A stretch of 64,000 bases of DNA from Pseudomonas sp. GD03919 (GCF_029814935.1 NZ_CP104582.1:4594388-4658387); one strand, 5' to 3'. Counted from the stretch's first letter, positions 38,316-47,825 are shown. Notes: generated by a model not told the origin, from the sequence alone. Numbers and translations are program-made.

Positions 38316-40031
38316 ATGCGAATCTATGATCAAGGCTCTGTACATTGGCAGCCAACTGTCGCCTTAAATTGGCTGGAGGATGAGACATTTTTTAGCGTTT
38401 GTAGTCGTCATCATGTGATTTGGGGCAGCCCTGACGCGATGACTACGTTTCGTGGATTATTCCAGTCAGAGGGTAATTCACTACCTCATGATTTTCCGCA
38501 CAGTTTGGACGCGCTCCGACACCCGATGCGGGCGGTGCTAGGTGATCCAGACGTGATTATCTCTCGAAGAACCATCTTCCCCTTTTTTCGTCCGTTCCAG
38601 TCACAGGAACACATCCAGGCAGCCCTAAATATAATGAAGGGATTGCAGCTTGGATCAATTAAATACAAGCTTGGCCTGGTAACAGGGCGCTTTGGCGCAG
38701 AACATCCTTTAAAAGCATGTCACGCCTGTATTGATGCTGACATTAATAACCACGGAACTTCTTACTGGCATCTTTGCCATCAATATCCAGGCGTAAGCAT
38801 CTGCCCTATACATAAGCAGATGCTTCAGGAAAGCATCCATAATAGGCAATGGTCTGGGCGCTTTCGTTGGACTTTGCCAGACAAAGGCGATCTGACATCA
38901 TGGGACTTTGCAGGTTTCAATTCCATTACCCAACATGCTCTTCTACAGTTATCAAATTCCGTTCTTGATTTGGCTGCTCTTGGAAATGTCAGATCCTTTG
39001 ACCCATTTATTGTAAGCTCGGTCTATCGCAACACTCTTCAAGAAATGGACTTTCTAAATTCAATTTCACAGAAGGCAGCGCCATCACTGGCCAAATATGC
39101 TGCATTGCTTCAGCCTTACCACTCTCTTACGTCGCTACCTCATACTGCGCAAAAGGCTCGTACCTACATAGAGCATCTTGTCAGGAATCCTCGCGGCCAC
39201 AGTCATCCGCTCAAGCACCTCGTGATGATCAATTGGCTGTTCGGACAAGTCCGCGATTTCATTGATGCCTACGACCGTGCGAAAGCAGAAAAAGCAGAAA
39301 AAGCAGAAAAAGCAGAAAAAGCAGAAAAAGCAGAAAAAGCAGAAAAAGCAGAAAAAGCAGAAAAAGCAGAAAAACAATCTGTTCAATTCGGGAGGGTAGG
39401 TCAATACTTACAATTTGAAGGATCTGCGGAGTCTACGGAGACATTACCGCAAAAACTTAAACCGAAAGTCCTCAAACCTCATACCCGATCTGAAATATTG
39501 AGACGGCTTCGCAAAGGTACTCCAAAAAAACTTATTTGCTCAGAATTCAAACTGACCATATCAACAGTTAATAAACTTCTCAGATCTGAGGCGTTAGTTA
39601 AAAAAGCTTGGACAGAATCCACACACAACAAAACCCTATTAAAAAATAGGTCAGAATGGAAATCCTTGATCAAAAAACACCCTAACTCTAGCGCTAAACT
39701 CGTACGCTCCGAAAACCCCAAGCTCTACGCATGGCTTTATCGCAATGATAAGTCTTGGTTACTAAAAGAAACAGAGAGACTTCCAACCGGGAGAACTGGA
39801 AACAACTCAAAAGTTGACTGGGCCTTAAGGGACGAGGCACTAGAAGCTCTTCTTATAACGAAACTTAATGAAGACCCTTGCTCTATTAGAAGTAGTAAAG
39901 TTAGCAACAAGGATATTTATACGCTAGCACCCGAGCTATCTATCTGTCTAAAATCTCGCAATCAATACCCGCGCACACGTGCGCTATTACAAAAAGTAAA
40001 GAACTGCCACCAGCCTTCCAAGCTGCATTAA
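38316..40031 (+). CDS. tnsD: Tn7-like target selector TnsD (TniQ family)
   Basis: A protein of about 571 residues from ATG 38316, preceded by AAGGTGAG; a GTG at 38229 would add 29 residues. The N-terminal TniQ domain has the zinc-knuckle pattern HACIDADI...SYWHLCHQYPGVSICPIHKQML. After a lysine-rich repeat linker (about residues 324-353), the C-terminal half has helix-turn-helix segments (HTRSEILRRLRKGTPKKLIC, FKLTISTVNKLL) and the WALRDEALEALL block of TnsD C-termini. TnsD binds the end of glmS and recruits TnsC, so this protein is the likely reason for insertion at attTn7. It is transcribed away from tnsABC. Confidence 0.88.
   Translation: MRIYDQGSVHWQPTVALNWLEDETFFSVCSRHHVIWGSPDAMTTFRGLFQSEGNSLPHDFPHSLDALRHPMRAVLGDPDVIISRRTIFPFFRPFQSQEHIQAALNIMKGLQLGSIKYKLGLVTGRFGAEHPLKACHACIDADINNHGTSYWHLCHQYPGVSICPIHKQMLQESIHNRQWSGRFRWTLPDKGDLTSWDFAGFNSITQHALLQLSNSVLDLAALGNVRSFDPFIVSSVYRNTLQEMDFLNSISQKAAPSLAKYAALLQPYHSLTSLPHTAQKARTYIEHLVRNPRGHSHPLKHLVMINWLFGQVRDFIDAYDRAKAEKAEKAEKAEKAEKAEKAEKAEKAEKAEKQSVQFGRVGQYLQFEGSAESTETLPQKLKPKVLKPHTRSEILRRLRKGTPKKLICSEFKLTISTVNKLLRSEALVKKAWTESTHNKTLLKNRSEWKSLIKKHPNSSAKLVRSENPKLYAWLYRNDKSWLLKETERLPTGRTGNNSKVDWALRDEALEALLITKLNEDPCSIRSSKVSNKDIYTLAPELSICLKSRNQYPRTRALLQKVKNCHQPSKLH
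39285..39374 (+). repeat. Ten-copy 9-bp tandem repeat inside tnsD
   Basis: GCAGAAAAA repeated ten times without error, encoding Ala-Glu-Lys each time. The unit is a multiple of three, so copy-number changes would keep the frame and only alter the length of a charged helical linker between the TniQ and DNA-binding domains. Confidence 0.97.
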
Positions 40032-40127
40032 TCTTTTACTGATAGGAGCATCACTGGAGTAGATGTCTTGAAGCATGCAGGTTAGTCAGGTATTTCAGGT
40101 GAAAACTGTCATTTGGAGATCGCTTAA

Positions 40128-40391
40128 TTGACCCTTCCCCATGAAAGAACCCGTGCCATCATCAAAACTGAAGAATTTCTGAGAGAGCTAACTCGTAGCC
40201 CCGAACTGCCTCAGGATATCCGGAGCTATGCGAAGAGTCTTCTCAGGCACTATCCATCTGCCGATCAGATATTTTCGTTGGGGCGGCTAGAGGAATGTTT
40301 GGAAAGCGACACCCCTGACGACGAATTTCGAAGACGTGTGATTGCCTGGCATCAGACCTTGCTGAGCTCGTCATTGGAGCCACCGAAATAG
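40128..40391 (+). CDS. Small protein resembling the BPSL0761 family
   Basis: An 87-residue protein read from TTG at 40128, with GGAGAT about 8 bp upstream. It starts MTLPHERTRAIIKTEEFLRE and contains ELPQDIRSYAKSLLRHYPSA; this pattern is what I recall of BPSL0761-family proteins, usually found next to a DUF6088 gene. It overlaps or abuts the next gene (40391/40403). The pair may be a toxin-antitoxin-like stabilising module, but no function has been shown to my knowledge. Confidence 0.6.
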   Translation: MTLPHERTRAIIKTEEFLRELTRSPELPQDIRSYAKSLLRHYPSADQIFSLGRLEECLESDTPDDEFRRRVIAWHQTLLSSSLEPPK

Positions 40392-40402
40392 TGATTCGCC
40401 AC

Positions 40403-41011
40403 ATGGATTCTAAACTTCCGGTCTCATATCGCGTGGCACAGCAGGTCCGGCGCATGCCCAAAGGGCGGGTCTTCAGCACCAGGCGCTTTGCAGCCTTGGG
40501 AACGAAAAACGCTATTTCAAAGGCTTGCGCCCGGCTCGTAAGCGTAGGCGAGCTCGAGCGCGTTTATCCCGGCATCTACATGCGGCCAAAGCGAAGCCCG
40601 TACACCGGCTGGGTTCGTCCCTCGGTTTTGGACTTGGTAAAACTGCTTGCCAAGCAGAACAGTTGGACGCTGCAGATCCATGGCGCTAATGCCATCAGAG
40701 GATTCGGACTCAGCACTCAAATGCCACTCATCCCAATTTATTACACTAGCGGCCCCAGCAGATCTCTGTTTGTCGGGAATGCCGAAGTCAGACTCGTGCA
40801 TGCCGCACCAATGACTTTGCAGCACCCTGGAACTCGTGTTGGCATGGCTATCAGCGCTTTGCTGTATTTAGGAAAAGGAGGGTCTAAGCCGGATCACGTC
40901 GAAAAAATAAAAAGAGCGCTTAGTGCTGACGAACTGGTTACATTAATGAACTGCAGATTGCCGATATGGATGCACGAAGCATTAGGGACTGCCTTGAACA
41001 CACACAAATAG
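40403..41011 (+). CDS. DUF6088-like / AbiEi-type HTH protein
   Basis: A 202-residue protein starting MDSKLPVSYRVAQQVRRMPK (ATG 40403; GTG 40391 adds four residues). The N-terminal winged-helix domain (GRVFSTRRFAALGTKNAISK, ARLVSVGELERVYPGIYMRP) followed by SWTLQIHGANAIRGFGLSTQ and YYTSGPSRSL is typical of AbiEi-like antitoxins and DUF6088 proteins. These repress their own operon. No AbiEii nucleotidyltransferase toxin is nearby, so if it is half of a toxin-antitoxin pair, the partner is the small upstream gene. Confidence 0.65.
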   Translation: MDSKLPVSYRVAQQVRRMPKGRVFSTRRFAALGTKNAISKACARLVSVGELERVYPGIYMRPKRSPYTGWVRPSVLDLVKLLAKQNSWTLQIHGANAIRGFGLSTQMPLIPIYYTSGPSRSLFVGNAEVRLVHAAPMTLQHPGTRVGMAISALLYLGKGGSKPDHVEKIKRALSADELVTLMNCRLPIWMHEALGTALNTHK

Positions 41012-41229
41012 CCACACGCAGTATCGTCAGCGGCTACAGCACGTGGGTGGCGTGTACGCCGCTTTGAGGAGACTCCAACTAATCGTCATTCGCCAACAAT
41101 CTCTATCTTCCAGTTCAAGGAAAAGCGACCTATCTGCGCCGATGCGAGACGCGTCATTTATTCAACTGCGCAACGACATTTTCGAACTGCTTCATGATTC
41201 TCTGGCTGCGCCCAGATCCTGGCTAACGG

Positions 41230-42375
41230 TTAAGTTCCTGAGCTGCTATCTTTGTGATTGGCCAGCACCGGAACCGCTGGTAAAGGAGGGCCAACTCTCC
41301 TTGGACTCAGCTGATGCCCCTTCCGGCGAGGCGATGGAAAATTGCAACACGGGTACAGCGTCGGGCGATCATATCTGTCGTTACTATGGCTAAGTTGAGA
41401 GAGAGGAGATGGGTACGGGCACAACCAGTGACCTACGCCATGAACATAATCCTCTTCAACATATTGAGCGGACTCGCTACCCCAAGCCCGATAAGTAGAC
41501 CAAAGGGAGGATACCGGGCGAGGCTCATACCTATAACGCTTCACATCCTCCAGAAAATGATTAAAACTCTCGTAAAGAAATAAAACTGAGTCCAAAGCCA
41601 AGCCTGAATATTCACTAAGAAACATTGCATTGTTCTCAGCGGCATGTGCCTCTATAACCTTAAGTACGTGCCTTACCTTAGATCTTAACTCCTCTGCTAC
41701 TCCTTTACCAACCTCGCCGTAAGAAGAAATTAAACACAAGAATTTATCATTCACTGCTAATAAGGCGGACTCGATAGGAATAACAAAACCGAAATCAAAA
41801 ACGTCCTTAAAAAATTTTGCCTTTTTTAGCTCTAAGGAGTCTTCATTCTTGACAGATAGTATCTCACTAAGATGACGGCCAGCGCAGCCCTTCCACATTA
41901 CCTCCAAACCATGGCCCTTATAGGCAAAGGTCCTGCCGCAGAATGGGCAGTTGCTCACTAGATGAACATTATGTTTGGCGCAAACCTTGATGTCTGGGCG
42001 GGGTGCTCTTCGCCAATATGAAAAACCGAGGACGTTCAAATCCTCTTTCACACACTCCGGGCAAAAGGCTGCGGAAACACGATCCGACTCGAAATGATGG
42101 TATTGGAAGCGATATTCTGTGTGTGAATAAGAAATATCTTGGCTGCTTTTAAAAATTGAATACCTCGGGTAGAAGGTGTGGTGGTGAAGAAGACGGTTGA
42201 AGCCATAACAACCAAACCACCCCATAGCCGCAGCTATTACTTTTACATCATTAGAACAGACAGCAAATTTTGTTAGGCGATCAAGAGCCTTTATCTCGGG
42301 ATCATGCCAATTCAGAAATATGTTTCGCGCGATAAATGAGCGCAGAGACTCATCGCTTTGGATACGCAAAAGCAT
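41230..42375 (-). CDS. Second TniQ-family protein next to the right end
   Basis: About 381 residues from ATG 42375 (MLLRIQSDESLRSFIARNIF). The TniQ hallmarks are present: AAFCPECVKEDLNVLGFSYW, DIKVCAKHNVHLVSNCPFC and a Cys-rich GCAGRHL. It is shorter than the TnsD at 38316, has no visible C-terminal DNA-binding half, and its last ~50 residues (SPRRKGHQLSPRRVGPPLPA) look non-native, so the 3' end may be truncated and read into foreign DNA. It could supply a second targeting route or be the remnant of another Tn7-like element. It reads inward from the right end, opposite to tnsD. Confidence 0.7.
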   Translation of the reverse strand: MLLRIQSDESLRSFIARNIFLNWHDPEIKALDRLTKFAVCSNDVKVIAAAMGWFGCYGFNRLLHHHTFYPRYSIFKSSQDISYSHTEYRFQYHHFESDRVSAAFCPECVKEDLNVLGFSYWRRAPRPDIKVCAKHNVHLVSNCPFCGRTFAYKGHGLEVMWKGCAGRHLSEILSVKNEDSLELKKAKFFKDVFDFGFVIPIESALLAVNDKFLCLISSYGEVGKGVAEELRSKVRHVLKVIEAHAAENNAMFLSEYSGLALDSVLFLYESFNHFLEDVKRYRYEPRPVSSLWSTYRAWGSESAQYVEEDYVHGVGHWLCPYPSPLSQLSHSNDRYDRPTLYPCCNFPSPRRKGHQLSPRRVGPPLPAVPVLANHKDSSSGT

Positions 42376-42473
42376 GGCTATCCTGCAGATGGGATTGACG
42401 GACTGACCAACGAGCGATGCTAGGGTGCAGATGTTCGTAACAGGTGGTGAGCCCGGTCGGCCCCCCACCTTCT

Positions 42474-42519
42474 GCGACAGTTTTTATTGTTTAGCGACAG
42501 TTTTTATTGTCTAAAACCA
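42474..42519. repeat. Right end of the Tn7-like element
   Basis: Two direct copies of GCGACAGTTTTTATTGT (42474-42490 and 42494-42510) at a 20-bp period, probable TnsB sites. Read from glmS the terminus is TGG-TTTTAG-ACAATAAA, which parallels Tn7's TGT-GGGCGG-ACAAAATA in spacing. The terminus at 42519 is 25 bp from the glmS stop. Confidence 0.75.
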
Positions 42520-42524
42520 TCTTC
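42520..42524. other. attTn7: attTn7 insertion point, right copy of the expected 5-bp duplication
   Basis: TCTTC, 20-24 bp beyond the glmS stop (stop codon 42544-42546). If the left end of the element is found elsewhere it should be preceded by TCTTC. Confidence 0.6.
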
Positions 42525-42543
42525 ACGTTTCACAAGCGCCCCC

Positions 42544-44394
42544 TCACTCCACCGTAACGCTTTTTGCCAGATTGCGCGGCTGGTCGACGTCGGTGCCCTT
42601 GAGCACGGCAACATAATAGGACAGCAGCTGCAGCGGGATGGTGTAGAGGATCGGCGCCAGCAGGTCGTGAATATGCGGCATGTTCACCACATGGGTGCCC
42701 TCGCCGTTGCGCATACCGGCCTGCTGGTCCGCAAAGACGATCAGCTCACCACCACGGGCGCGCACTTCCTGCAGGTTGGACTTGAGCTTCTCCAGCAATT
42801 CGTTGTTCGGCGCTACTGTGACCACCGGCATATCGCTGTCGACCAGGGCCAATGGCCCGTGCTTGAGCTCGCCGGCCGGGTAGGCCTCGGCGTGGATATA
42901 GGAGATTTCCTTGAGTTTGAGCGCCCCTTCCATGGCCACCGGGTACTGGGCACCGCGACCGAGGAACAGGCTGTGGTGCTTCTCGGAAAACAGTTCGGAG
43001 ATTTTCTCCACCGTCTTGTCCATGGCCAGGGCTTCGCCCAGGCGGGTTGGCAGGCGCCGTAGCTCTTCCACCAGCTCGGCTTCCAGGGCCTTGTCCAGGC
43101 TGCCGTGCACCTGACCCAAGGCCAGGGTCAGCAGCATCAGGCCGACCAATTGGGTGGTAAAGGCCTTGGTCGAAGCTACGCCGATTTCCGGGCCGGCCTG
43201 GGTCAGCAGGCACAGGTCGGATTCGCGCACCAGGGAGCTGGTGCCGACGTTGCAGATCACCAGGCTGGCCAGGTAACCGCCCTTGCCCGCTTCATGCTCC
43301 TTGGCGTTGCGCAGCGCGGCCAGGGTATCGGCAGTTTCCCCGGACTGGGAAATGCTGACAAACAGGGTGTCCGGCTGCACCACCACCTTGCGGTAGCGAA
43401 ACTCGCTGGCCACTTCGATCTGGCAGGGAATCCCGGCCAGTTCTTCCAGCCAGTAACGGGCGACCATACCGGCGTGGTAACTGGTGCCACAGGCGACTAT
43501 CTGCACATTCTTGACCTTGGCGAACAGCTCGGCGGCCTGCGGGCCAAAGGCCTGCACCAGCACGTGATCGCTGCCCAGGCGGCCTTCCAGGGTGCGTTGC
43601 ACCACCTTGGGCTGCTCATGGATCTCCTTGAGCATGAAGTGGCGGTACTCGCCCTTGTCCGCTGCCTCGGCACCTTCGTGGTACTGCACGGCTTCACGCT
43701 GCACCGGATTGCCGGCGGCGTCCCAGATCTGCACACCGTCACGACGGATCTCGGCGATATCGCCTTCTTCCAGGTACATGAACCGGTCGGTGACCTGGCG
43801 CAGGGCCAACTGGTCGGAAGCGAGGAAGTTTTCGCCCAGACCCAGACCGATCACCAGCGGGCTGCCACTGCGCGCGGCGAGCAGGCGGTCCGGTTGCTTG
43901 GCGCTGATCACCGCCAGGCCGTAGGCGCCATGCAGTTCCGGGATGGCGGCCTTGAGCGCAGCGCTGAGGTCGCCAAGCTGCTGCAGCTTGTGCTCGAGCA
44001 GGTGGACGATGGTTTCGGTGTCGGTATCGGAGGTGAAGACGTAGCCCAGGCCCTTGAGGCGCTCGCGCAGCTCTTCATGGTTCTCGATGATGCCGTTGTG
44101 CACCACCGCCAGCTCCTGCCCGGAGAAATGCGGGTGAGCGTTGCGCTCGCTGGGCGCACCGTGTGTGGCCCAACGGGTGTGGGCAATGCCCAGACGCCCC
44201 GCCAGCGGCTCGGCTTGCAGCGCGGCCTGCAGTTCGCTGACCTTGCCGACGCGGCGGCGGCGATCCAGTGCGCCCTGCTCGGTCAGAAGCGCCACACCGG
44301 CGCTGTCATAGCCGCGATATTCCAGACGCTTGAGGCCTTCGACCAGGACCGGGGTGATATTGCGCTCGGCGATGGCGCCTACGATTCCACACAT
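42544..44394 (-). CDS. glmS: Glutamine-fructose-6-phosphate aminotransferase GlmS
   Basis: A 616-residue enzyme that makes glucosamine-6-phosphate from fructose-6-phosphate and glutamine, the first step of UDP-GlcNAc synthesis for peptidoglycan and LPS. The processed N-terminus [12 protein letters not shown] gives the Cys2 glutaminase nucleophile; [18 protein letters not shown] is the glutaminase core. Two SIS isomerase domains follow ([43 protein letters not shown]). The C-terminal [11 protein letters not shown] is the attTn7 recognition region bound by TnsD. It follows the DeoR regulator gene by 10 bp, so the two form an operon. Confidence 0.98.
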   Translation of the reverse strand: MCGIVGAIAERNITPVLVEGLKRLEYRGYDSAGVALLTEQGALDRRRRVGKVSELQAALQAEPLAGRLGIAHTRWATHGAPSERNAHPHFSGQELAVVHNGIIENHEELRERLKGLGYVFTSDTDTETIVHLLEHKLQQLGDLSAALKAAIPELHGAYGLAVISAKQPDRLLAARSGSPLVIGLGLGENFLASDQLALRQVTDRFMYLEEGDIAEIRRDGVQIWDAAGNPVQREAVQYHEGAEAADKGEYRHFMLKEIHEQPKVVQRTLEGRLGSDHVLVQAFGPQAAELFAKVKNVQIVACGTSYHAGMVARYWLEELAGIPCQIEVASEFRYRKVVVQPDTLFVSISQSGETADTLAALRNAKEHEAGKGGYLASLVICNVGTSSLVRESDLCLLTQAGPEIGVASTKAFTTQLVGLMLLTLALGQVHGSLDKALEAELVEELRRLPTRLGEALAMDKTVEKISELFSEKHHSLFLGRGAQYPVAMEGALKLKEISYIHAEAYPAGELKHGPLALVDSDMPVVTVAPNNELLEKLKSNLQEVRARGGELIVFADQQAGMRNGEGTHVVNMPHIHDLLAPILYTIPLQLLSYYVAVLKGTDVDQPRNLAKSVTVE

Positions 44395-44404
44395 GGGGCT
44401 CTCC

Positions 44405-45175
44405 TTAGTTTTCCAGCGGCACGAGGATCAGCTGAATGCCGCGCGCGCGTATCTGTTCGGCAGCCTGGGCATCCAGGCGCTCGTCGGTTATCAGGGTATG
44501 GAGGCTGCTCCAGGGCAGTTCCAGATTGGGAATGCGCCGGCCGATCTTGTCGCTCTCGACCATGACGATGACTTCACGGGCCACCTCGGCCATCACCCGC
44601 GACAGACCGAGCAGCTCGTTGAAGGTGGTGGTACCACGCTCCAGGTCGATGCCATCGGCGCCGATGAACAGCTGGTCGAAGTCGTAGGAGCGCAGCACCT
44701 GTTCGGCCACCTGGCCCTGGAAGGATTCCGAGTGCGGATCCCAGGTACCGCCGGTCATCAGCAGCACCGGCTCGTGTTCGAGTTCGCGCAGGGCGTTGGC
44801 CACATTGAGCGAGTTGGTCATCACCACCAGCCCGGGCTTGTAGCCAAGCTGCGGGATCATCGCCGCCGTGGTGGTGCCGCTGTCGATGATGATGCGTGCG
44901 TGTTCGCGGATGCGCGCCACGCCGGCACGGGCAATCGCCTGCTTGTAGGGAGAAATGGGCTGCGTCGGCTCGCTGATCAGCTCCTGCGGCACCGGCACCG
45001 CGCCGCCGTAGCGACGCAGCAGCAGGCCGTTCTTTTCAAGAGCGGCGAGGTCCTTGCGAATGGTCACTTCGCTGGTGGCGAAGTGCTGGGCCAGGGCGTC
45101 CACGCTCACTTCGCCCTGCTCGGCGAGCAAGGCGAGGATGGTGTGACGACGTTGCGGCGTGTTGCGCTTCGACAT
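44405..45175 (-). CDS. glmR: DeoR-family transcriptional regulator (GlmR-like)
   Basis: A 256-residue DeoR/GlpR-type repressor. The N-terminal HTH is [20 protein letters not shown] followed by [20 protein letters not shown], the DeoR signature. The C-terminal sugar-phosphate sensor domain includes [16 protein letters not shown] and [13 protein letters not shown]. Directly upstream of glmS and in the position of P. aeruginosa GlmR (PA5550), it likely senses an amino-sugar phosphate and controls glmS and cell-wall precursor supply. Confidence 0.88.
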   Translation of the reverse strand: MSKRNTPQRRHTILALLAEQGEVSVDALAQHFATSEVTIRKDLAALEKNGLLLRRYGGAVPVPQELISEPTQPISPYKQAIARAGVARIREHARIIIDSGTTTAAMIPQLGYKPGLVVMTNSLNVANALRELEHEPVLLMTGGTWDPHSESFQGQVAEQVLRSYDFDQLFIGADGIDLERGTTTFNELLGLSRVMAEVAREVIVMVESDKIGRRIPNLELPWSSLHTLITDERLDAQAAEQIRARGIQLILVPLEN

Positions 45176-45182
45176 GCTTAAG

Positions 45183-45195
45183 TTTCGATTCGAAA
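45183..45195. promoter_or_regulatory. Possible DeoR/GlmR operator
   Basis: TTTCGA-T-TCGAAA, 8 bp upstream of the regulator's start codon, with further half-sites (GATCGAAAAG) at about 45222. DeoR-family proteins often bind repeats of this CGAAA type, so autoregulation is plausible. Confidence 0.4.
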
Positions 45196-45248
45196 GATAA
45201 TGGCGCGAATCAAAACATATGATCGAAAAGCCCGCAAGCGTCCGTCGA

Positions 45249-45860
45249 TCAGTTCAATGTCAGTTTGACCCCGAAGCCGACCAGGCACAGCCCCGCCAGC
45301 TTCTCGAGACCACGGGCGATACGCGGGTTGGCGCGCATGCGCTCGGCGAGAAAGTGCGTCAGCAGTACGATCAGCAGGCCGTAGAGGAAAGTCAGCGCCA
45401 TGATGGTCACGGCCATGAAACCGAAAGTAATCAGCCCTTGATGGCGCTGCGGGTCGATGAACAGCGGAAAGAAGGCCATGTAGAAGACGATGGCCTTGGG
45501 GTTGAAGACGGTGATTACCAGGGTTTGCCACAGGTATTGGCGCGGCTTGATATCCAGCGTCGGCGCCGCGCCTGGCTTGGCCAGGATCATGCGCAGGCCA
45601 AGGTAGATCAGGTAGGCCGCACCGAGCCATTGCACCACATGGAAGGCTGCCGGATAGGCCTTGAGCAGCGCGGCGACCCCGGCCACGGCCAGCCACAGCA
45701 GCACCTGGTCGCCGAAGATGATGCCGAAGGTCGAGGCCAGCCCACCGCGAATCCCGCCCTTGCCGGTGGACAGGATCAGCGCCAGGTTACCCGGCCCGGG
45801 AATGGCCAGCAGGATGATGAAAGCCACCACGAAGGCGGCGTAATCCGTCACACCGAACAT
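45249..45860 (-). CDS. LysE/RhtB-family amino-acid exporter
   Basis: A 203-residue inner-membrane exporter with about six hydrophobic segments. The family motif near the N-terminus is AIPGPGNLALILSTGKGGIR directly followed by GGLASTFGIIFGDQ; the third segment FNPKAIVFYMAFFPLFIDPQ is also typical. It exports an amino acid or related metabolite, not identifiable from sequence. It lies between glmU and the DeoR gene with 70 bp to the latter, and is probably its own unit. Confidence 0.88.
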   Translation of the reverse strand: MFGVTDYAAFVVAFIILLAIPGPGNLALILSTGKGGIRGGLASTFGIIFGDQVLLWLAVAGVAALLKAYPAAFHVVQWLGAAYLIYLGLRMILAKPGAAPTLDIKPRQYLWQTLVITVFNPKAIVFYMAFFPLFIDPQRHQGLITFGFMAVTIMALTFLYGLLIVLLTHFLAERMRANPRIARGLEKLAGLCLVGFGVKLTLN

Positions 45861-45906
45861 ACAGGACTGCCTCCGGCAGGTTATCCACAGGCCTGATCTC
45901 CCGCAC

Positions 45907-47265
45907 TCACTTCTTGGTCGGCCGCTTCCAGCCCTCGATATTGCGCTGCTTGGCCCGGCCGACTGCCAGCGTGTCCGCGGGCACGTCGCTGGTCACCACC
46001 GAACCGGCGCCCGTGGTGGCGCGGTCGCCCAGCGTTACCGGTGCTACCAGCGCGCTGTTGGAGCCGATGAAGACGTCCTCGCCCATGACGGTGCGGAACT
46101 TGTTGGCACCGTCGTAGTTGCAGGTGATGGTGCCGGCACCGATATTGGTGCGCGCGCCGATTTCGGCATCGCCCAGGTAGCTCAGGTGACCGGCCTTGGC
46201 GCCTTCGCCCAGCACGGCATTCTTCAGTTCGACGAAGTTACCCACATGGGCCTTGGCGCCCAGTTTGGTGCCGGGGCGCAGGCGCGCAAACGGGCCACAG
46301 TCGGCGCCCTCGCCCATCTCGGCGCCGTCCAGGTGGCTGTTGGCCTTGACGATGGCGCCCTTGCGCAGCACCGAGTCCTTGATCACGCAGTTCGGACCGA
46401 TCTGCACATCGTCTTCGATCACCACCTTGCCTTCGAGGATCACGTTGATGTCGATGGTCACGTCGCGGCCGACGCTCACCTCACCGCGCACATCGAGGCG
46501 ATGCGGATCGCGCAGGGTGACGCCCTGAGCCATCAGGCGGCGGGCGATGCGGTGCTGGTAGTGGCATTCGAGCTGAGCAAGCTGGATGCGGTCGTTGGCG
46601 CCCAGCACTTCCATCTCGTCGGCGGCACGCTCGGTGGCCACAGTCAGGCCGTCGGCCACGGCCATGGCGATCACATCGGTCAGGTAGTACTCGCCCTGGG
46701 CGTTGCTGTTGGACAGACGCCCCAGCCAGTCGGCCAGACGCTTGCCGGGCACCGCGAGGATGCCGGTATTGCCCTCGCGGATCTGCCGCTGCGCTTCGCT
46801 GGCGTCCTTGTGCTCGACGATGGCCTGCACCACGCCAGCGGCGTCGCGCACGATGCGACCGTAGCCGGTCGGGTCGGCCAGCTCGACGGTGAGCAGGCCC
46901 AGCTGGTTGTCGCTGACCAGTGCCAGCAGACGCTCGAGAGTCGCGGTCTCGATCAGCGGTACGTCGCCGTAGAGCACCAGCACGGTATCGGCGCCGAGTT
47001 GCGGCAGGGCCTGGGCCACGGCATGGCCGGTGCCCAGCTGCTCGGCCTGGATGACGAAATTCAGGTCGTCGGCGGCCAGGCGCTCGCGCACGGTGTCGGC
47101 GCCGTGGCCGATCACCACCTGGATGCTGCTCGGCTGCAGGCGCCGCGCGGTGTCGATGACATGCCCCAGCATGGGCTTGTCGGCGACCGGGTGCAGCACC
47201 TTGGGCAGCGCCGAACGCATGCGCGTGCCCTGGCCAGCGGCAAGAATGACGATATCCAGACTCAT
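45907..47265 (-). CDS. glmU: Bifunctional UDP-GlcNAc pyrophosphorylase / GlcN-1-P acetyltransferase
   Basis: A 452-residue enzyme that acetylates glucosamine-1-phosphate and then forms UDP-GlcNAc. Start [20 protein letters not shown] at 47265 (in-frame ATG further up lacks conservation). The N-terminal uridyltransferase has LAAGQGTRM and [13 protein letters not shown]; the C-terminal left-handed beta-helix hexapeptide repeats run from about residue 250, with [15 protein letters not shown] (acetyltransferase active site). It is two steps downstream of GlmS in the same pathway, which is why the two are clustered. Confidence 0.97.
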   Translation of the reverse strand: MSLDIVILAAGQGTRMRSALPKVLHPVADKPMLGHVIDTARRLQPSSIQVVIGHGADTVRERLAADDLNFVIQAEQLGTGHAVAQALPQLGADTVLVLYGDVPLIETATLERLLALVSDNQLGLLTVELADPTGYGRIVRDAAGVVQAIVEHKDASEAQRQIREGNTGILAVPGKRLADWLGRLSNSNAQGEYYLTDVIAMAVADGLTVATERAADEMEVLGANDRIQLAQLECHYQHRIARRLMAQGVTLRDPHRLDVRGEVSVGRDVTIDINVILEGKVVIEDDVQIGPNCVIKDSVLRKGAIVKANSHLDGAEMGEGADCGPFARLRPGTKLGAKAHVGNFVELKNAVLGEGAKAGHLSYLGDAEIGARTNIGAGTITCNYDGANKFRTVMGEDVFIGSNSALVAPVTLGDRATTGAGSVVTSDVPADTLAVGRAKQRNIEGWKRPTKK

Positions 47266-47340
47266 AGAAGGCTCCTTGCGGGGCAAGATTGGACCGCGGC
47301 GAGAAAGGGCCGCGCGAAAAGAACGCTATTTTGCCAGAAA

Positions 47341-47372
47341 CGCAAAGGGGCGACCTAAGTCGCCCCTTTGCG
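47341..47372 (-). terminator. Terminator of the atp operon
   Basis: Perfect 14-bp stem CGCAAAGGGGCGAC/GTCGCCCCTTTGCG with a 4-base loop, 18 bp after the atpC stop, followed on the minus strand by TTTCTGG. It separates atpC from glmU. Confidence 0.85.
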
Positions 47373-47390
47373 TGATACCGCGATACGCGA

Positions 47391-47825
47391 TCAGCGGCTA
47401 CGGCCGCCAAACTTCTTGCGCATCTCTTCGATGGTGCGCAGCTGGGCAGCAGCCTCGGCCAGGCGTGCTGCCGCACTGCCATAGTCGAACTCGGTGCCCT
47501 TTTCGCTCAGCGCCTTCTCGGCCGCCTTGCGCGCCTCGATGGCGGCGGCTTCATCCAGGTCGCCGGCACGAACAGCGGTGTCGGCAAGAACCTTCACCAT
47601 GCTCGGCTGAACTTCCAGGAAGCCACCGGAGATGTAGAACACCTCCTCGGTGCCACCCTGCTTGATCACTCGCACCGGACCCGGCTTGAGATCGGTCAGC
47701 AGCGGGGTGTGGCCCGGCAGGATACCCAGGTCACCGAGGTGACCGTGGGCGATGACCATTTCCACCAGCCCCGAGAACAGCTCTTCTTCCGCACTGACGA
47801 TATCGCAGTGGACTGACATAGCCAT
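47391..47825 (-). CDS. atpC: ATP synthase F1 subunit epsilon
   Basis: 144 residues. Central-stalk subunit that couples rotation to catalysis and can inhibit ATP hydrolysis. N-terminal beta-sandwich ([33 protein letters not shown]) and C-terminal helical hairpin ([24 protein letters not shown]). Last gene of the operon, 80 bp after atpD. Confidence 0.97.
   Translation of the reverse strand: MAMSVHCDIVSAEEELFSGLVEMVIAHGHLGDLGILPGHTPLLTDLKPGPVRVIKQGGTEEVFYISGGFLEVQPSMVKVLADTAVRAGDLDEAAAIEARKAAEKALSEKGTEFDYGSAAARLAEAAAQLRTIEEMRKKFGGRSR

Larger units (their letters stand above)
32981..42519. mobile_element. Tn7-like transposon core (tnsABC, tnsD, tniQ, right end)
   Basis: Transposition genes and right end of a Tn7-like element at the glmS attTn7 site. 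The left coordinate is only where other mobile DNA begins; no left end with ACAATAAA-type repeats was found in the window, so cargo probably extends across the Hachiman and integron region and possibly past position 1. Confidence 0.8.

Noticed and set aside
39285..39374. Possible CRISPR array
   Set aside because: The 9-bp units are contiguous without spacers and lie inside a coding sequence; no cas genes are present in the window.
40099..40112. AAAACTGTCATT as a left-end TnsB site
   Set aside because: Only part of the repeat matches, it is single and lies inside the transposition gene region.
42478..42516. Repeats read as integron or Tn3 ends
   Set aside because: Sequence is unlike both; the 20-bp period and the exact distance to glmS fit a Tn7-type end.
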